From: Trichocoleus desertorum NBK24
GTDB taxonomy: Bacteria > Cyanobacteriota > Cyanobacteriia > FACHB-46
Direction: 5' to 3'
Assembly (NCBI RefSeq): GCF_030409055.1
Contig: NZ_CP116619.1
Location: forward strand, 1,521,628 to 1,585,627
Length of the DNA: 64,000 bases
In this document: piece by piece, positions 8,422 to 17,288 of the stretch
Layout of the letters: the number at the start of each line of letters is the position of its first letter
Numbering within the stretch: the first letter of the stretch is position 1
Notes under the pieces: generated by a model
What the model saw: only the letters and a program-made list of their open reading frames with translations
Told to the model about the DNA's origin: nothing
Databases searched by the model: none
Made by a program: the position numbers and the translations under genes

Positions 8422-8969
8422 GCCTGTGCTCCTACCATTACCGTTTCAAACAAGGGCCAAGATTGATCTTTTTCCGAAATTTCCGTGACGGGCAAAGGCC
8501 ATTCAATTTTAAAAAATGGGTCGTTATACCGCAAACCCCGCTCGTAGCCAGGAGTGTAGAATTCCCCCACTTGGTAGATCACCTCAGCTCCATCGGTCAA
8601 TGCTTGATAGCCGTGGGCAAACATTTCTGGCACATACAAGGCGCGACGGTTTTCTGCGGTCAATTCAATGCCAAAGTGCGCCAAGTAGGTGGGAGAGTCT
8701 GGACGCATATCGATGATTACGTCGTAGATCCCCCCTTGGGTGCAGCGAATTAGCTTGGTTTCAGCGGCGGGAGGGGTTTGATAATGCATCCCCCGCAATG
8801 TCCCCTGCTTGTGGTTGTAGGAGAGATTGCATTGCGCTACGGTGGGCTTGAGGCCGTGGTCTTCAAACTCTTTGGCACAGAAGGTGCGAGCAAAGAAACC
8901 GCGATGATCGCTCCGCTGTTCTAGGTCAATGACAAAGGCACCCTTGAGTGGCGTTTCGGTAAATAGCAT
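8418..8969 (-). CDS. rfbC: dTDP-4-dehydrorhamnose 3,5-epimerase family protein
   Basis: The 183-aa cupin-fold epimerase is of normal family length. It has FARTFCAKEFEDHGL near the start. The catalytic His region is TLRGMHYQTPPAAETKLIRC (near 60), and the second active-site segment is YVPEMFAHGYQAL (near 125). It epimerises C3 and C5 of a 4-keto-6-deoxy hexose nucleotide. In this operon, led by a CTP-type nucleotidyltransferase, the true substrate may be a CDP- rather than dTDP-linked sugar (inference). It overlaps the upstream epimerase by one base and the downstream gene by four. Confidence 0.85.
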   Translation of the reverse strand: MLFTETPLKGAFVIDLEQRSDHRGFFARTFCAKEFEDHGLKPTVAQCNLSYNHKQGTLRGMHYQTPPAAETKLIRCTQGGIYDVIIDMRPDSPTYLAHFGIELTAENRRALYVPEMFAHGYQALTDGAEVIYQVGEFYTPGYERGLRYNDPFFKIEWPLPVTEISEKDQSWPLFETVMVGAQA

Positions 8970-9994
8970 TACTGTCTCCAGAAGAAATCTTGGTCAATTT
9001 GCTGCGTCCGCAGGAGATATTCCAACTGTTTTAGGCGGGTGAAACCTCTAGATAGGAAGGTGGCTTCATCCATGTCGATTTGATTGAACAAATCAAACAG
9101 TTGTTGGGCACCGCGTGGGGCATCCCACTCACACTTAAAGCCAGGGAGGATAGAGTTGATTTTCTCGAAGGAGACGCGGTAGCTGCGGTTATCTGCCACA
9201 TTGGCTCCAAAGCTGAGCTGACAGCCCGTAAAGATATCCGCCACGATTTCTGCGATCTCTTTGACGCGGTAGTTGTGAGCCGTATCGCCGACGTTAAAGA
9301 TCTGTTTATGGATAATATCGCGGGGAGCTTCTAGGACACAAAGCAAGGCTTTGGCAATATCCAAAGCATGCACCAGAGGTCGCCAGGGAGTGCCATCGCT
9401 GATCATCTTGATCTCTTTGGTGGTCCAAGCCAGACCCACCAAGTTGTTCAGCACGATGTCGAAGCGCATCCGAGGCGAGGCACCAAAGGCTGTGGCGTTC
9501 CGCATGAATGTGGGGGAGAAGTTGTCGTCCGCCATCGGCTGCAAATCGCGCTCTACCAAAGTTTTGCAGATGGCATAAGCGGTCTGCGGATTCACTTCTG
9601 ATTCCTCCGTAACATCCTGACCTGTTGCCACGCCGTAGACGCTGCAAGAAGACATATAGACAAAGCGGCGCACGCCAGCAGCTTTAGCCAATTCTGCCAA
9701 ACGCACAGAGCCTTTGTGGTTGATGTCGTAGGTGATGTTGGGGGAAAGCTGCCCAGTAGGGTCGTTAGACAATTCCGCCATGTGAACCACTGCATCTACG
9801 TCTTGCAAATCTTCGGCGGTGATGTGACGGATATCTTTATTCAGGGTTTTGGCGGTGAGATCAGTAGCATTGTAGAGCCAGCCAACTTTGTAATATCCGG
9901 TGTCTACCCCAATCACTTCATGACCGTGCTTCATCAGCAGCGGCGCAAACAGAGAGCCAAGATATCCTTCTGTGCCAGTGACCAATACTTTCAT
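8969..9994 (-). CDS. NAD-dependent nucleotide-sugar epimerase/dehydratase (extended SDR)
   Basis: The 341-aa extended short-chain dehydrogenase has the NAD-binding motif VLVTGTEGYLGSLFAP at the N-terminus and DAVVHMAELSNDP. The catalytic Ser region is MSSCSVYG (near 117), and the Tyr/Lys pair is in YAICK (near 143). It likely acts on the nucleotide sugar made by the neighbouring rfbF product, taking the role a CDP-glucose 4,6-dehydratase plays in other rfb clusters. Epimerase and dehydratase cannot be separated from motifs alone. It is tightly packed in the operon, with 9 bases to lhgO upstream. Confidence 0.8.
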   Translation of the reverse strand: MKVLVTGTEGYLGSLFAPLLMKHGHEVIGVDTGYYKVGWLYNATDLTAKTLNKDIRHITAEDLQDVDAVVHMAELSNDPTGQLSPNITYDINHKGSVRLAELAKAAGVRRFVYMSSCSVYGVATGQDVTEESEVNPQTAYAICKTLVERDLQPMADDNFSPTFMRNATAFGASPRMRFDIVLNNLVGLAWTTKEIKMISDGTPWRPLVHALDIAKALLCVLEAPRDIIHKQIFNVGDTAHNYRVKEIAEIVADIFTGCQLSFGANVADNRSYRVSFEKINSILPGFKCEWDAPRGAQQLFDLFNQIDMDEATFLSRGFTRLKQLEYLLRTQQIDQDFFWRQ

Positions 9995-10003
9995 GTGAAA
10001 ATC

Positions 10004-11218
10004 CTATACGCTTAACGCTGCCTGAAGATGTTGCGGTTGGGGAATTTGAGCGGCGATCGCTTTACCAATTTCGAGAGAAGAGGTAGCCGCCGGAGAAGGT
10101 GCATTGCAGACATGAATGGAATTGGGGCCAGAGATAATCAGAAAATCATCCACCAGTTTCCCATCGTCCATCAGGGCTTGAGCCCGGACGCCTGCATGGG
10201 TAGGAATCAAATCCTCAGAGCGCACTTCCGGAATTAGCTTTTGCAAACTGCGAACAAAGGCAGCTTTACTAAAGGAGCGAATAATCTCCTGAATCCCTTC
10301 ATCGGCATGTTTAGCTGCCAACTTCCAGAAAGCGGGGTAGGTCATGACTTCGGCAAAGTCGCGCAAGTCAAAATCGGTTTTCTTGTAGCCTTCGCGTTTG
10401 AGGCTGAGAACTGCGTTGGGGCCAGCATGCACGGTACCGTCGATCATCTTGGTGAAGTGAACCCCTAGGAACGGAAACGCTGGGTTAGGCACAGGATAGA
10501 TCAGCGTTTTGACTAGGTAACGCTTTTCGGGCACCAGTTCGTAATACTCACCCCGAAAGGGCACAATCTTGGCTTTGGGGTCAGCTTGGCCCATTCTGGC
10601 AACGCGATCGCTATGTAACCCTGCACAGTTAATTACAAACTGAGTCTCGAATTCGCCTTGAGTTGTTTCGAGCACTTGGCGATCGCCTGCCTGGACAATC
10701 TTGGTCACCTTGGTATTCAGCCGTAAGTCCCCGCCTTGCAGCCGAATCAGCTCAGCATACTTGAGGCAAACCTGTTTGTAGCTGACAATGCCTGTCGTGG
10801 GAACGCGAATCCCAGCGATGCAGCTTACATGCGGCTCAACTTCCCGGACTTCCTCAGCCGTGATCTTAGTGACATTCAAGCCATTCTCTAAACCACGTTG
10901 GAAGAGGTTTTCCAGCCGAGGAAGCTCGCTCTCGTCGGTTGCGACAATTACCTTGCCACAAACTTCGTGAGCGATGCCGTGCTCTCGGCAAAATTCCACC
11001 ATCGAGCGGCTACCGTCCCGACAGAATTTCGATTTAAAGCTGCCTGGCTTGTAATAGATGCCAGAGTGGATGACTCCACTGTTATTGCCCGTTTGGTGAA
11101 AGGCCCAATTACTTTCTTTTTCTAAAACTAAAATCTTGGCATCTGGATATTTTCGGCCTAATGCCATCCCGGTAGAAAGGCCAGCAATGCCGCCGCCAAT
11201 GATCGCGAAATCATACAT
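10004..11218 (-). CDS. lhgO: L-2-hydroxyglutarate oxidase family FAD enzyme
   Basis: The 404-aa FAD-dependent oxidase is of the DAO fold. It has the dinucleotide motif DFAIIGGGIAGLSTGMALG at the N-terminus, and QTGNNSGVIHSGIYY, the flavin-side motif typical of LhgO/YgaF. C-terminally it has THAGVRAQAL and ISGPNSIHVCNAPSPAATS. LhgO normally oxidises L-2-hydroxyglutarate to 2-oxoglutarate at the membrane. Here it lies inside a nucleotide-sugar operon, between rfbF and the SDR epimerase, with short gaps. A role in making a modified sugar or acid substituent is possible but unproven. Confidence 0.85.
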   Translation of the reverse strand: MYDFAIIGGGIAGLSTGMALGRKYPDAKILVLEKESNWAFHQTGNNSGVIHSGIYYKPGSFKSKFCRDGSRSMVEFCREHGIAHEVCGKVIVATDESELPRLENLFQRGLENGLNVTKITAEEVREVEPHVSCIAGIRVPTTGIVSYKQVCLKYAELIRLQGGDLRLNTKVTKIVQAGDRQVLETTQGEFETQFVINCAGLHSDRVARMGQADPKAKIVPFRGEYYELVPEKRYLVKTLIYPVPNPAFPFLGVHFTKMIDGTVHAGPNAVLSLKREGYKKTDFDLRDFAEVMTYPAFWKLAAKHADEGIQEIIRSFSKAAFVRSLQKLIPEVRSEDLIPTHAGVRAQALMDDGKLVDDFLIISGPNSIHVCNAPSPAATSSLEIGKAIAAQIPQPQHLQAALSV

Positions 11219-11277
11219 AAAGCTATTTGCCCCTGAGCTGAGCCTTGAACGTCTTCATCTATAAGGTAAGAAGTGGC

Positions 11278-12051
11278 CTACCACACTTTCCAAGGAGCCT
11301 TACCACTCTTCCACAGCTCTTCCAGATATTGCTTGTCACGCAGCGTATCCATCGGTTGCCAAAAGCCATTGTGTCTGTAAGCGGAAAGCTCTCCATCGGA
11401 AGCCAGTTTCTGGAGCGGCTCTTTTTCCCAAACTGCCGAGTCTCCGTGGATGTAGTCAATCACTTCTGGCTCTAGAACAAAATAGCCACCATTAATCCAA
11501 GCACCATCCCCTTCCGGCTTTTCCTGAAAACTCTCAATTTTGTTTTGCTCCGAACCTAAGCAAATGGCACCAAAGCGTCCGGGTGGTTGGGTAGCAGTTA
11601 GAGTGGCTAGGGTTTTCTGGGATTTGTGAAACTCTACTAACTCCTGAACATTGACGTTGCTCACACCATCCCCATAGGTAAAGCAAAAGGTTTCGTTGCC
11701 AATGTGCTCTCTCACCCGTCTTAGCCGCCCGCCTGTAAGCGTCTCCTCTCCCGTATCTACCAGGGTCACTCGCCAAGGCTCGGCATAGCCACAATGCACA
11801 TTCATTTGGTTAAAGCGCATGTCAAACGTGACATCTGACATGTGTAAAAAGTAATTGGCAAAATATTCTTTAATGACGTAGCCTTTGTAACCACAGCAAA
11901 TGATGAAGTCATTGATGCCATGAGCCGAGTAAGTCTTCATTATGTGCCAGAGTATAGGCCGACCACCAATTTCCACCATCGGTTTGGGCTTAATGGTCGT
12001 TTCCTCACTGAGACGAGTTCCGAGTCCGCCAGCCAATATCACGGCTTTCAT
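11278..12051 (-). CDS. rfbF: Glucose-1-phosphate cytidylyltransferase
   Basis: The 257-aa nucleotidyltransferase makes CDP-glucose from CTP and glucose-1-phosphate. The signature [18 protein letters not shown] and [18 protein letters not shown] are at the N-terminus. [12 protein letters not shown] carries the metal-binding Asp (near 130). The insert with [17 protein letters not shown] and the C-terminal [18 protein letters not shown] are typical of RfbF rather than RfbA. It is the first gene of the five-gene minus-strand operon. The 271-base gap upstream, shared with the divergent GMC gene, should hold the promoter. Confidence 0.92.
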   Translation of the reverse strand: MKAVILAGGLGTRLSEETTIKPKPMVEIGGRPILWHIMKTYSAHGINDFIICCGYKGYVIKEYFANYFLHMSDVTFDMRFNQMNVHCGYAEPWRVTLVDTGEETLTGGRLRRVREHIGNETFCFTYGDGVSNVNVQELVEFHKSQKTLATLTATQPPGRFGAICLGSEQNKIESFQEKPEGDGAWINGGYFVLEPEVIDYIHGDSAVWEKEPLQKLASDGELSAYRHNGFWQPMDTLRDKQYLEELWKSGKAPWKVW

Positions 12052-12322
12052 AGGATAACCCTGTAGTTTTCAAGGAGACGGTTAGTGCGTTTTTGTGCTT
12101 TTACGTAGACCGAGGAGCGTTGAGGCGGGAACACGGACTGAAGCACTATGCCTCTACGTAGTAATACTAGCCAAAGGTAAAGCGATCCACTGTAAAAATC
12201 TGATAAATCAGGCTAGGGTTTCTGTAAAAACTCAAAGAAACCATTTACATGAGCTTGCAATTCTATGTAGAACCTATAAGTAGTCGCTCTAACTTGAAAC
12301 ACTGTCACAAGGTGATTGTTGA

Positions 12323-13990
12323 ATGCTAATTGATGCGCGTACCCTGCCTGCAGGCACAACGATTGAGTCTGATGTCTGCATTATTGGTGCTGGACCCGCA
12401 GGGATTACACTGGCACGCGAATTTATCGGACAGGACTTTCGAGTTTGTCTACTGGAGAGTGGCGGCGCTGATCCGGATCAAGCCACGCAGTCCCTTTGCC
12501 AAGGGGAGAACAGCGGTGACTTGTATCAGGACTTGTGTAAGTCGCGCCATCGCCAGTTCGGCGGGACGGCCAATGAATGGCATATCACCATTACGCCAGA
12601 AGAAATTGGGGGGCGTTGTGGCCCTTTGGAGGCGATCGATTTCGAAAAGCGGGACGGCATTCCCTATACTGGTTGGCCTTTCGATCGCGCCTACTTAGAC
12701 CCCTTCTATCGACGGGCGCAGCAGCTCTGTAGGATGGGGCCGTTTACCTATCAGGCTGAAGATTGGGAAGAAGCCCAAAGTCCTCGCTTGCCTTTCCTTG
12801 AAGGTAAGGTAGCGACAGCAGTTTATCAATTCACCCCTCGTAATGTGTTCACGCAGGAATACCAAGAAGATCTGCGACGAGCCGATAACATTACCACTTA
12901 TCTCCACGCCAATGTGCTGGATATTGAGACTAATGAAGTCGCCAAAACCGTGACTCGCTTGCAGGCTGCTTGTTTAGAAGGCGATCGCTTTTGGGTGACA
13001 GCAAAACTATTTATTCTGGCTACAGGCGGCATTGAGAATGCTCGTTTAATGCTGCTTGCCAACCAGAATCAAAATGTAGGATTGGGCAATCAAAATGACC
13101 TAGTTGGCCGATTCTTTATGGATCATCCTGGTCTCAGCTACATGTTTTTTCCTAAGCAGCGGCAAATCTTTAACTCCACAGGCTTGTACGACCTGCGAAA
13201 AGTTAAAGGATTTGCGATTAAAGGCAAGCTAGTGCTGACTGAAGAGGTCAAGCGGCGGGAGAAACTGCTAAATAGTGGCGCATTGATTCATCCTAGACCT
13301 CAAGGTTTCCGTTCTCAGGCGGTGAGTTCCTTGAAAACACTGCTTTCCTCCGCCCAAAAAGTCAAAGTTCCCTTCCAACCCTTTAAACACTTAGGCAATG
13401 TTGTCAGCGGAGCCGATGAGCTAGCCCTATCTGCTTATCGGCGGCTCAGGAAGATTCAGCCAATTCTACCGAACGATATTGAGGGCGGTTGGTCGCATCT
13501 TCCGAATAAAGAAAAACTGTTCGCGTCTTTCCAGATTAGCCAGATGATCGAACAGGCTCCGAATCCGGATAGCCGCGTCATGTTAAGTGATGAACACGAT
13601 CGCCTAGGCCGCAGAAAGGTAAAACTGCACTGGACCTGGCACGAGCTAGATGTCTACAGCGTCAAGCGTACTTACGAAATTCTAGATGCAGAGCTAAAAA
13701 GGTCAGGCATTGGTAGATTAGAAAGCGATTGGCAGTTTGAAGGGAAAGACTTAACTGACACTAGTGCCCACCATCATATTGGTGCGACCCGTATGCATAA
13801 TGACCCCAAGCAAGGGGTTGTGGATGAGAATTGTCAAGTACATGGCATTTCTAACTTGTTTATCGCAGGTAGTTCTGTGTTCCCCACAGGCGGTTACGTC
13901 AACCCCACCCTAACAATCATTGCGCTGGCACTGCGTCTAGCCGACCATGTCAAGCAACACATGGCTACCAAGGTCGCAAATATTAATTAA
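12323..13990 (+). CDS. GMC-family FAD-dependent oxidoreductase
   Basis: The 555-aa protein has the ADP-binding motif DVCIIGAGPAGITLAREF at residues 18-35. The flavin contact is at RHRQFGGTANEWHI. An ATGGIENARLM segment lies near 232. The GMC C-terminal block is HHIGATRMHNDPKQGVVD, then IAGSSVFPTGGYVNPTLTI, with the catalytic His in the HHHIGA region. Family members oxidise alcohols or sugars (glucose dehydrogenase, pyranose oxidase type). It is divergent from the rfbF operon across a 271-base gap, so it may oxidise a polysaccharide precursor (inference). No signal peptide is visible. Confidence 0.85.
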   Translation: MLIDARTLPAGTTIESDVCIIGAGPAGITLAREFIGQDFRVCLLESGGADPDQATQSLCQGENSGDLYQDLCKSRHRQFGGTANEWHITITPEEIGGRCGPLEAIDFEKRDGIPYTGWPFDRAYLDPFYRRAQQLCRMGPFTYQAEDWEEAQSPRLPFLEGKVATAVYQFTPRNVFTQEYQEDLRRADNITTYLHANVLDIETNEVAKTVTRLQAACLEGDRFWVTAKLFILATGGIENARLMLLANQNQNVGLGNQNDLVGRFFMDHPGLSYMFFPKQRQIFNSTGLYDLRKVKGFAIKGKLVLTEEVKRREKLLNSGALIHPRPQGFRSQAVSSLKTLLSSAQKVKVPFQPFKHLGNVVSGADELALSAYRRLRKIQPILPNDIEGGWSHLPNKEKLFASFQISQMIEQAPNPDSRVMLSDEHDRLGRRKVKLHWTWHELDVYSVKRTYEILDAELKRSGIGRLESDWQFEGKDLTDTSAHHHIGATRMHNDPKQGVVDENCQVHGISNLFIAGSSVFPTGGYVNPTLTIIALALRLADHVKQHMATKVANIN

Positions 13991-14435
13991 GCAGTGCTCA
14001 AGCAGTTAGGAGGGTTGGTCAACTGCCAATTCGACAGACGGGTGTAGGGGCAAATGGCTAGTCATCCTACGGAACTTACATTTACATCTGAGTAATCAAG
14101 TTTTCTGTCTACATGAATTTGCTGAAAATGTGAAGACCGCAACGAAAATTGTGGACGATCAAAAAGAGTGAGTAAGTTTACGTCATTCTTGCTAATAAGA
14201 ATGACGTACATAAATTAGCATCTGACAGATCAACTTCACAAAAGTGAACTCAACCTCAAAGACATTCATTACGACCTAGCAACTTCAGATGGATGATACC
14301 TCCAAAGCTTCTAGGGCAACCATACTAATTTTATGAAGTTCGCTATAGACCTAGGTGCAATCTGTGTGTAAACCCAACCAATAGGGCTACGTGCACTGGA
14401 CACAAAATTATTACATCAAATCAAAAGGAGTTTAT
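13991..14435. other. Noncoding gap between the GMC oxidoreductase and the GDSL hydrolase
   Basis: This 445-base stretch has no supported gene or tRNA. It contains the perfect hairpin at 14179-14208 and an AAAGGAG ribosome-binding site at 14424-14430 that decides the start of the next gene. Confidence 0.6.
14179..14208. repeat. Perfect 12-bp inverted repeat with 6-nt loop
   Basis: TACGTCATTCTT and its exact complement AAGAATGACGTA are separated by GCTAAT. No T-run follows on either strand, so a classic Rho-independent terminator is unlikely. A palindromic operator or a structured RNA are alternatives. Confidence 0.6.
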
Positions 14436-15206
14436 ATGAATGAACGGGTTGTTTTCTTTGTATTTGCAATTTCTATTTTTATAAACATTGCGTTTTCTTC
14501 GTTAGCAATTTACCTGCTAATCAAAAAAGGTGGTATTGGTTATACAGCGAAAAAGTTAAATCAATTCATGAAATCGAGCTTTTCACTACAGCATGGAGAG
14601 TCAGACAGTTCTGTAGTGTATCCGCCAAGTTATTTTCACCGCAAAAGCGTTTTTGGTGCTCTGAATCTATCCAAAAATAAAATAGTGTTTTTAGGGGATA
14701 GCATTACAGAGAGCTGTGAATGGTCAGAACTATTTAATAATACAAACTTAATAAATCGTGGCATAGGAGGTGATACAACAGACGGAATTTTAGGCCGCTT
14801 AGATGAGATACTCGAATCTTATCCTTGCCAGATATTCTTAATGGTTGGCATCAATGACTTGAATGCCGCACGAACGCAAGAACAGGTAGTATCCTATTAC
14901 AAGGAAATCTTGAGGCAGATTCAAACAACGTCACCTACGACTCAAGTATTTGTACAAAGTGTTTTACCTATAAATAAAGATTTTGATCGCAAAACATTTA
15001 AAGCTAACAATAAAGCCATCAGAGCGCTAAATTCTAAACTTCAGAGTTTGGCTGCAGACTTCTCCTTTCAATATTTAGACTTATTTTCTCACTTTATGAA
15101 TTCTCATCAAAAACTAGACACATGCTATACATTTGATGGGATTCATTTGAATGGGAAAGGATACATTGTTTGGAAACAGTTAATTGAGAAGTGGATAGTG
15201 GAGTAA
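14436..15206 (+). CDS. Membrane-anchored SGNH/GDSL hydrolase
   Basis: The 256-aa protein starts with an N-terminal membrane anchor (VVFFVFAISIFINIAFSSLA) followed by an SGNH hydrolase domain. Block I is IVFLGDSITESCEW with the nucleophile Ser. Block II is the Gly of NRGIGGDTTDG, block III the Asn of MVGINDLNA, and block V is DGIHLNGKGY with catalytic Asp and His. The ATG at 14436 is chosen over an upstream in-frame start because AAAGGAG lies 5 bases before it. Such enzymes remove acyl groups, often acetyl, from glycans. Acting outside the membrane on the local polysaccharide would fit the acetyltransferase next door. AT-rich compared with neighbours. Confidence 0.85.
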   Translation: MNERVVFFVFAISIFINIAFSSLAIYLLIKKGGIGYTAKKLNQFMKSSFSLQHGESDSSVVYPPSYFHRKSVFGALNLSKNKIVFLGDSITESCEWSELFNNTNLINRGIGGDTTDGILGRLDEILESYPCQIFLMVGINDLNAARTQEQVVSYYKEILRQIQTTSPTTQVFVQSVLPINKDFDRKTFKANNKAIRALNSKLQSLAADFSFQYLDLFSHFMNSHQKLDTCYTFDGIHLNGKGYIVWKQLIEKWIVE

Positions 15207-15219
15207 AAATTTCCTCACC

Positions 15220-16095
15220 TTAACTTCTAATAGCACAACTACTTTCAGGCACCATTTTAGTTATTTCAGGTACGACTTTAGTTGTCTCAGGTACGACTTT
15301 AGTTGTCTCAGGTACGACTTTAGTTGTCTCAGGTACGACTTTAGTTGTCTCAGGTACGACTTTAGTTGTCTCAGGTACGACTTTAGTTGTCTCAGGTGCC
15401 ATTTTAGTGACTGTTCCTATATCTATCGAGCGTTGCCCTACTACCTTAGCCGGAACTCCTACAGCGATCGAATAAGGAGGGATATCCTTCGTTACCACTG
15501 CGCCAGCCCCAATCACACTGCCCTGGCCGATCGTAACTCCATCCACAACCTTTACCCCCGTCCCTAGCCAACAATCATCTCCGATCACAATTCCCTCACA
15601 AGTCAGACCTTGTTCACGAATTTTATGATTCTGATCAGCAAAGATATGATTGTTCGCATAGATACCCACATGTGAGGCAATCAAACAATCCTTACCAATG
15701 GTAATCGGGCCAGGACCATGAATACAGGTATAGGGATTCACAGCGGTATGTTCGCCAATCTCAATCTGGCAGTTATCACCAGTTGTACGGATGTCTACCC
15801 CTCTATCTAGATGAACCCGATCTGCTAGAGAAATGCGATTATTTCGCCCCTTACTATCTACTCTGACCCCACGTTGAATGCTAACTCGATTTCCTATTTC
15901 GATACAGTCAGCCCCGACAAATTCTGCTCCCGGTCGAATGAAGACTGGGCTGCCCAGTTTTGCAAAGATAGATTGATAAAGTCTTTGACGGAGCACAAAA
16001 CCAGGAGATAATGGCACCCAACCCACAAGCGTGGTGATGAGAGCTTCTTGACGGTACGATCGCTGAGAAGTAAATGGAGCGGAGTCGAGGTTCAT
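15220..16095 (-). CDS. Hexapeptide-repeat acyltransferase with heptapeptide-repeat tail
   Basis: The 291-aa protein has residues 1-230 forming a left-handed beta-helix acetyltransferase of the WbbJ/maltose acetyltransferase type. It shows repeated [IV]G..[VC] hexapeptides, the catalytic His in YANNHIFAD, and IGAGAVVTKDIPPYSIAVGVPAKVVG at the helix end, an unmistakable family signature. The last 55 residues are tandem copies of VPETTKV, absent from normal family members. The ATG at 16095 is chosen; a TTG at 16110 is in frame. It likely O-acetylates a polysaccharide subunit. It is convergent with the SGNH hydrolase, 13 bases between stops, suggesting add/remove partners (inference). Confidence 0.85.
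   Translation of the reverse strand: MNLDSAPFTSQRSYRQEALITTLVGWVPLSPGFVLRQRLYQSIFAKLGSPVFIRPGAEFVGADCIEIGNRVSIQRGVRVDSKGRNNRISLADRVHLDRGVDIRTTGDNCQIEIGEHTAVNPYTCIHGPGPITIGKDCLIASHVGIYANNHIFADQNHKIREQGLTCEGIVIGDDCWLGTGVKVVDGVTIGQGSVIGAGAVVTKDIPPYSIAVGVPAKVVGQRSIDIGTVTKMAPETTKVVPETTKVVPETTKVVPETTKVVPETTKVVPETTKVVPEITKMVPESSCAIRS
15262..15409. repeat. 21-bp tandem repeat inside the acyltransferase gene
   Basis: The unit TCAGGTACGACTTTAGTTGTC is repeated at a 21-base period with six copies of the TACGAC core (15271, 15292, 15313, 15334, 15355, 15376). Diverged units lie at both ends. It is in frame and encodes the heptapeptide VPETTKV. Near-identity of the copies implies recent expansion by slippage. 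Confidence 0.92.
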
Positions 16096-16162
16096 AATCT
16101 TTGCTCTCAAGTGCTAAAAAGCTAGATGTAGGTGAGAAACTCCAGATGGGCTACAGGCAAAA

Positions 16163-17164
16163 CTACTCCCGAATCAACTGGGTAATTAGCGATCGCATAT
16201 CGCCTTGGGTTTCTCCTTGGCGGAAATCTTGCAAGATTTTCTTGGCACGGCGGACTTTCCGTTTGGCCCGCTCCACTAACGTGCGCTGCTTGGCCAACCA
16301 GTTATAGTATTTCTCTTGAATGGCTTTATCTGCCAAAGCATCTCGAATCACAAATTCTGGATGCTTTAAAGGAAACGACATGGGCTCTACAGGCATTGCC
16401 GCCCGCCAATCAAAGCTGTCTTTGGTATGCGTCGATTCATTACCAAAACCAATGTTTGAGACCAGATTCACATGAGGAACGATGCTAAGACCGCTTTGAA
16501 TCCAGCAATTCAAGACCCATTGATCATCCCAAGTGTCAAACCCGTTGTAAGTTCGTTCAAAGGCTCGGCTCCAATGGTCTGCCGTCTGCTCATCTCCTAG
16601 ACAATCTACTAACCAGCCAGAATCACGGATTTCTGGCCAGAGTTTCATGTTCACATCGTAGTGCTGCCAAACGCGCCGCCAAGTAGCCCAACCCCAAAGC
16701 AAGTTGTAGTGGGAGAAGGAGTAACTATACTGCGATCGCTGTCGCTGCACTTGATAACTGGTACCCGCAATACTCGTCACTCTTTCGTCGTCTTGATAGC
16801 GCTCTAGCAACTCATCGCAGAACCGGAAAAAGGTAGGGTCGGGCACACAGTCATCTTCCAAAACAATGGCGCGATCGACCGTGTCAAAAACCCAATCTAA
16901 ACCGCTGGCTATCCGAGCTTTACAACTCAAAAAACTATCTGCGTAGTTTTTGAATACTTGACAGTCCCAGTCAACCTGGTCAATAATGGCGCGAGTTTCA
17001 GCGCATTTCTCCGCTTCACCAGGTTGGTCGGGACGAAGGGCATTAGCAATCACTAATAGTTGAGGTGGCTTCGCTTGGCGAATTGCCTCAAACACCTTCT
17101 GCGTCGTACTAGGCCGCTTGTAAATTAAGAGAGCAACGGGTGTTTTTAAAGACCAGTCAGCCAT
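16163..17164 (-). CDS. Glycosyltransferase of the HlpA-like/GT2-GT13 type, copy 2
   Basis: The 333-aa protein is a paralogue of the gene at 5943-6890. It shows the same start region (KTPVALLIYKRPSTTQKVFEA), the donor strand LLVIANALRPDQPGEAEKC, the metal motif AIVLEDDCVPDPTFFRFC and a LLWGWATWRRVWQHY block. WIQSGLSIVPHVN and FPLKHPEFVIRDA are also shared with copy 1. The C-terminus is basic (RAKRKVRRAKKIL), perhaps for membrane contact. The ATG at 17164 matches the paralogue; the longer frame would need a TTG. It likely transfers a sugar to a surface glycan. Confidence 0.8.
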   Translation of the reverse strand: MADWSLKTPVALLIYKRPSTTQKVFEAIRQAKPPQLLVIANALRPDQPGEAEKCAETRAIIDQVDWDCQVFKNYADSFLSCKARIASGLDWVFDTVDRAIVLEDDCVPDPTFFRFCDELLERYQDDERVTSIAGTSYQVQRQRSQYSYSFSHYNLLWGWATWRRVWQHYDVNMKLWPEIRDSGWLVDCLGDEQTADHWSRAFERTYNGFDTWDDQWVLNCWIQSGLSIVPHVNLVSNIGFGNESTHTKDSFDWRAAMPVEPMSFPLKHPEFVIRDALADKAIQEKYYNWLAKQRTLVERAKRKVRRAKKILQDFRQGETQGDMRSLITQLIRE

Positions 17165-17288
17165 TGGAAGTTCCACCAATCACGATTCAAGACAACTGAG
17201 TTTACGCAACCGATCAATACTGAAGAAACATCGCTGAAGTTTAGATACCCTTCTCTCGAGAATCAACTTCATGAAATCTAAACCTTCC

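Noticed and set aside
15262-15409. Possible CRISPR-like array
   Set aside because: The repeats are directly adjacent 21-bp units without spacers and are in frame within a coding gene, so this is a coding tandem repeat.
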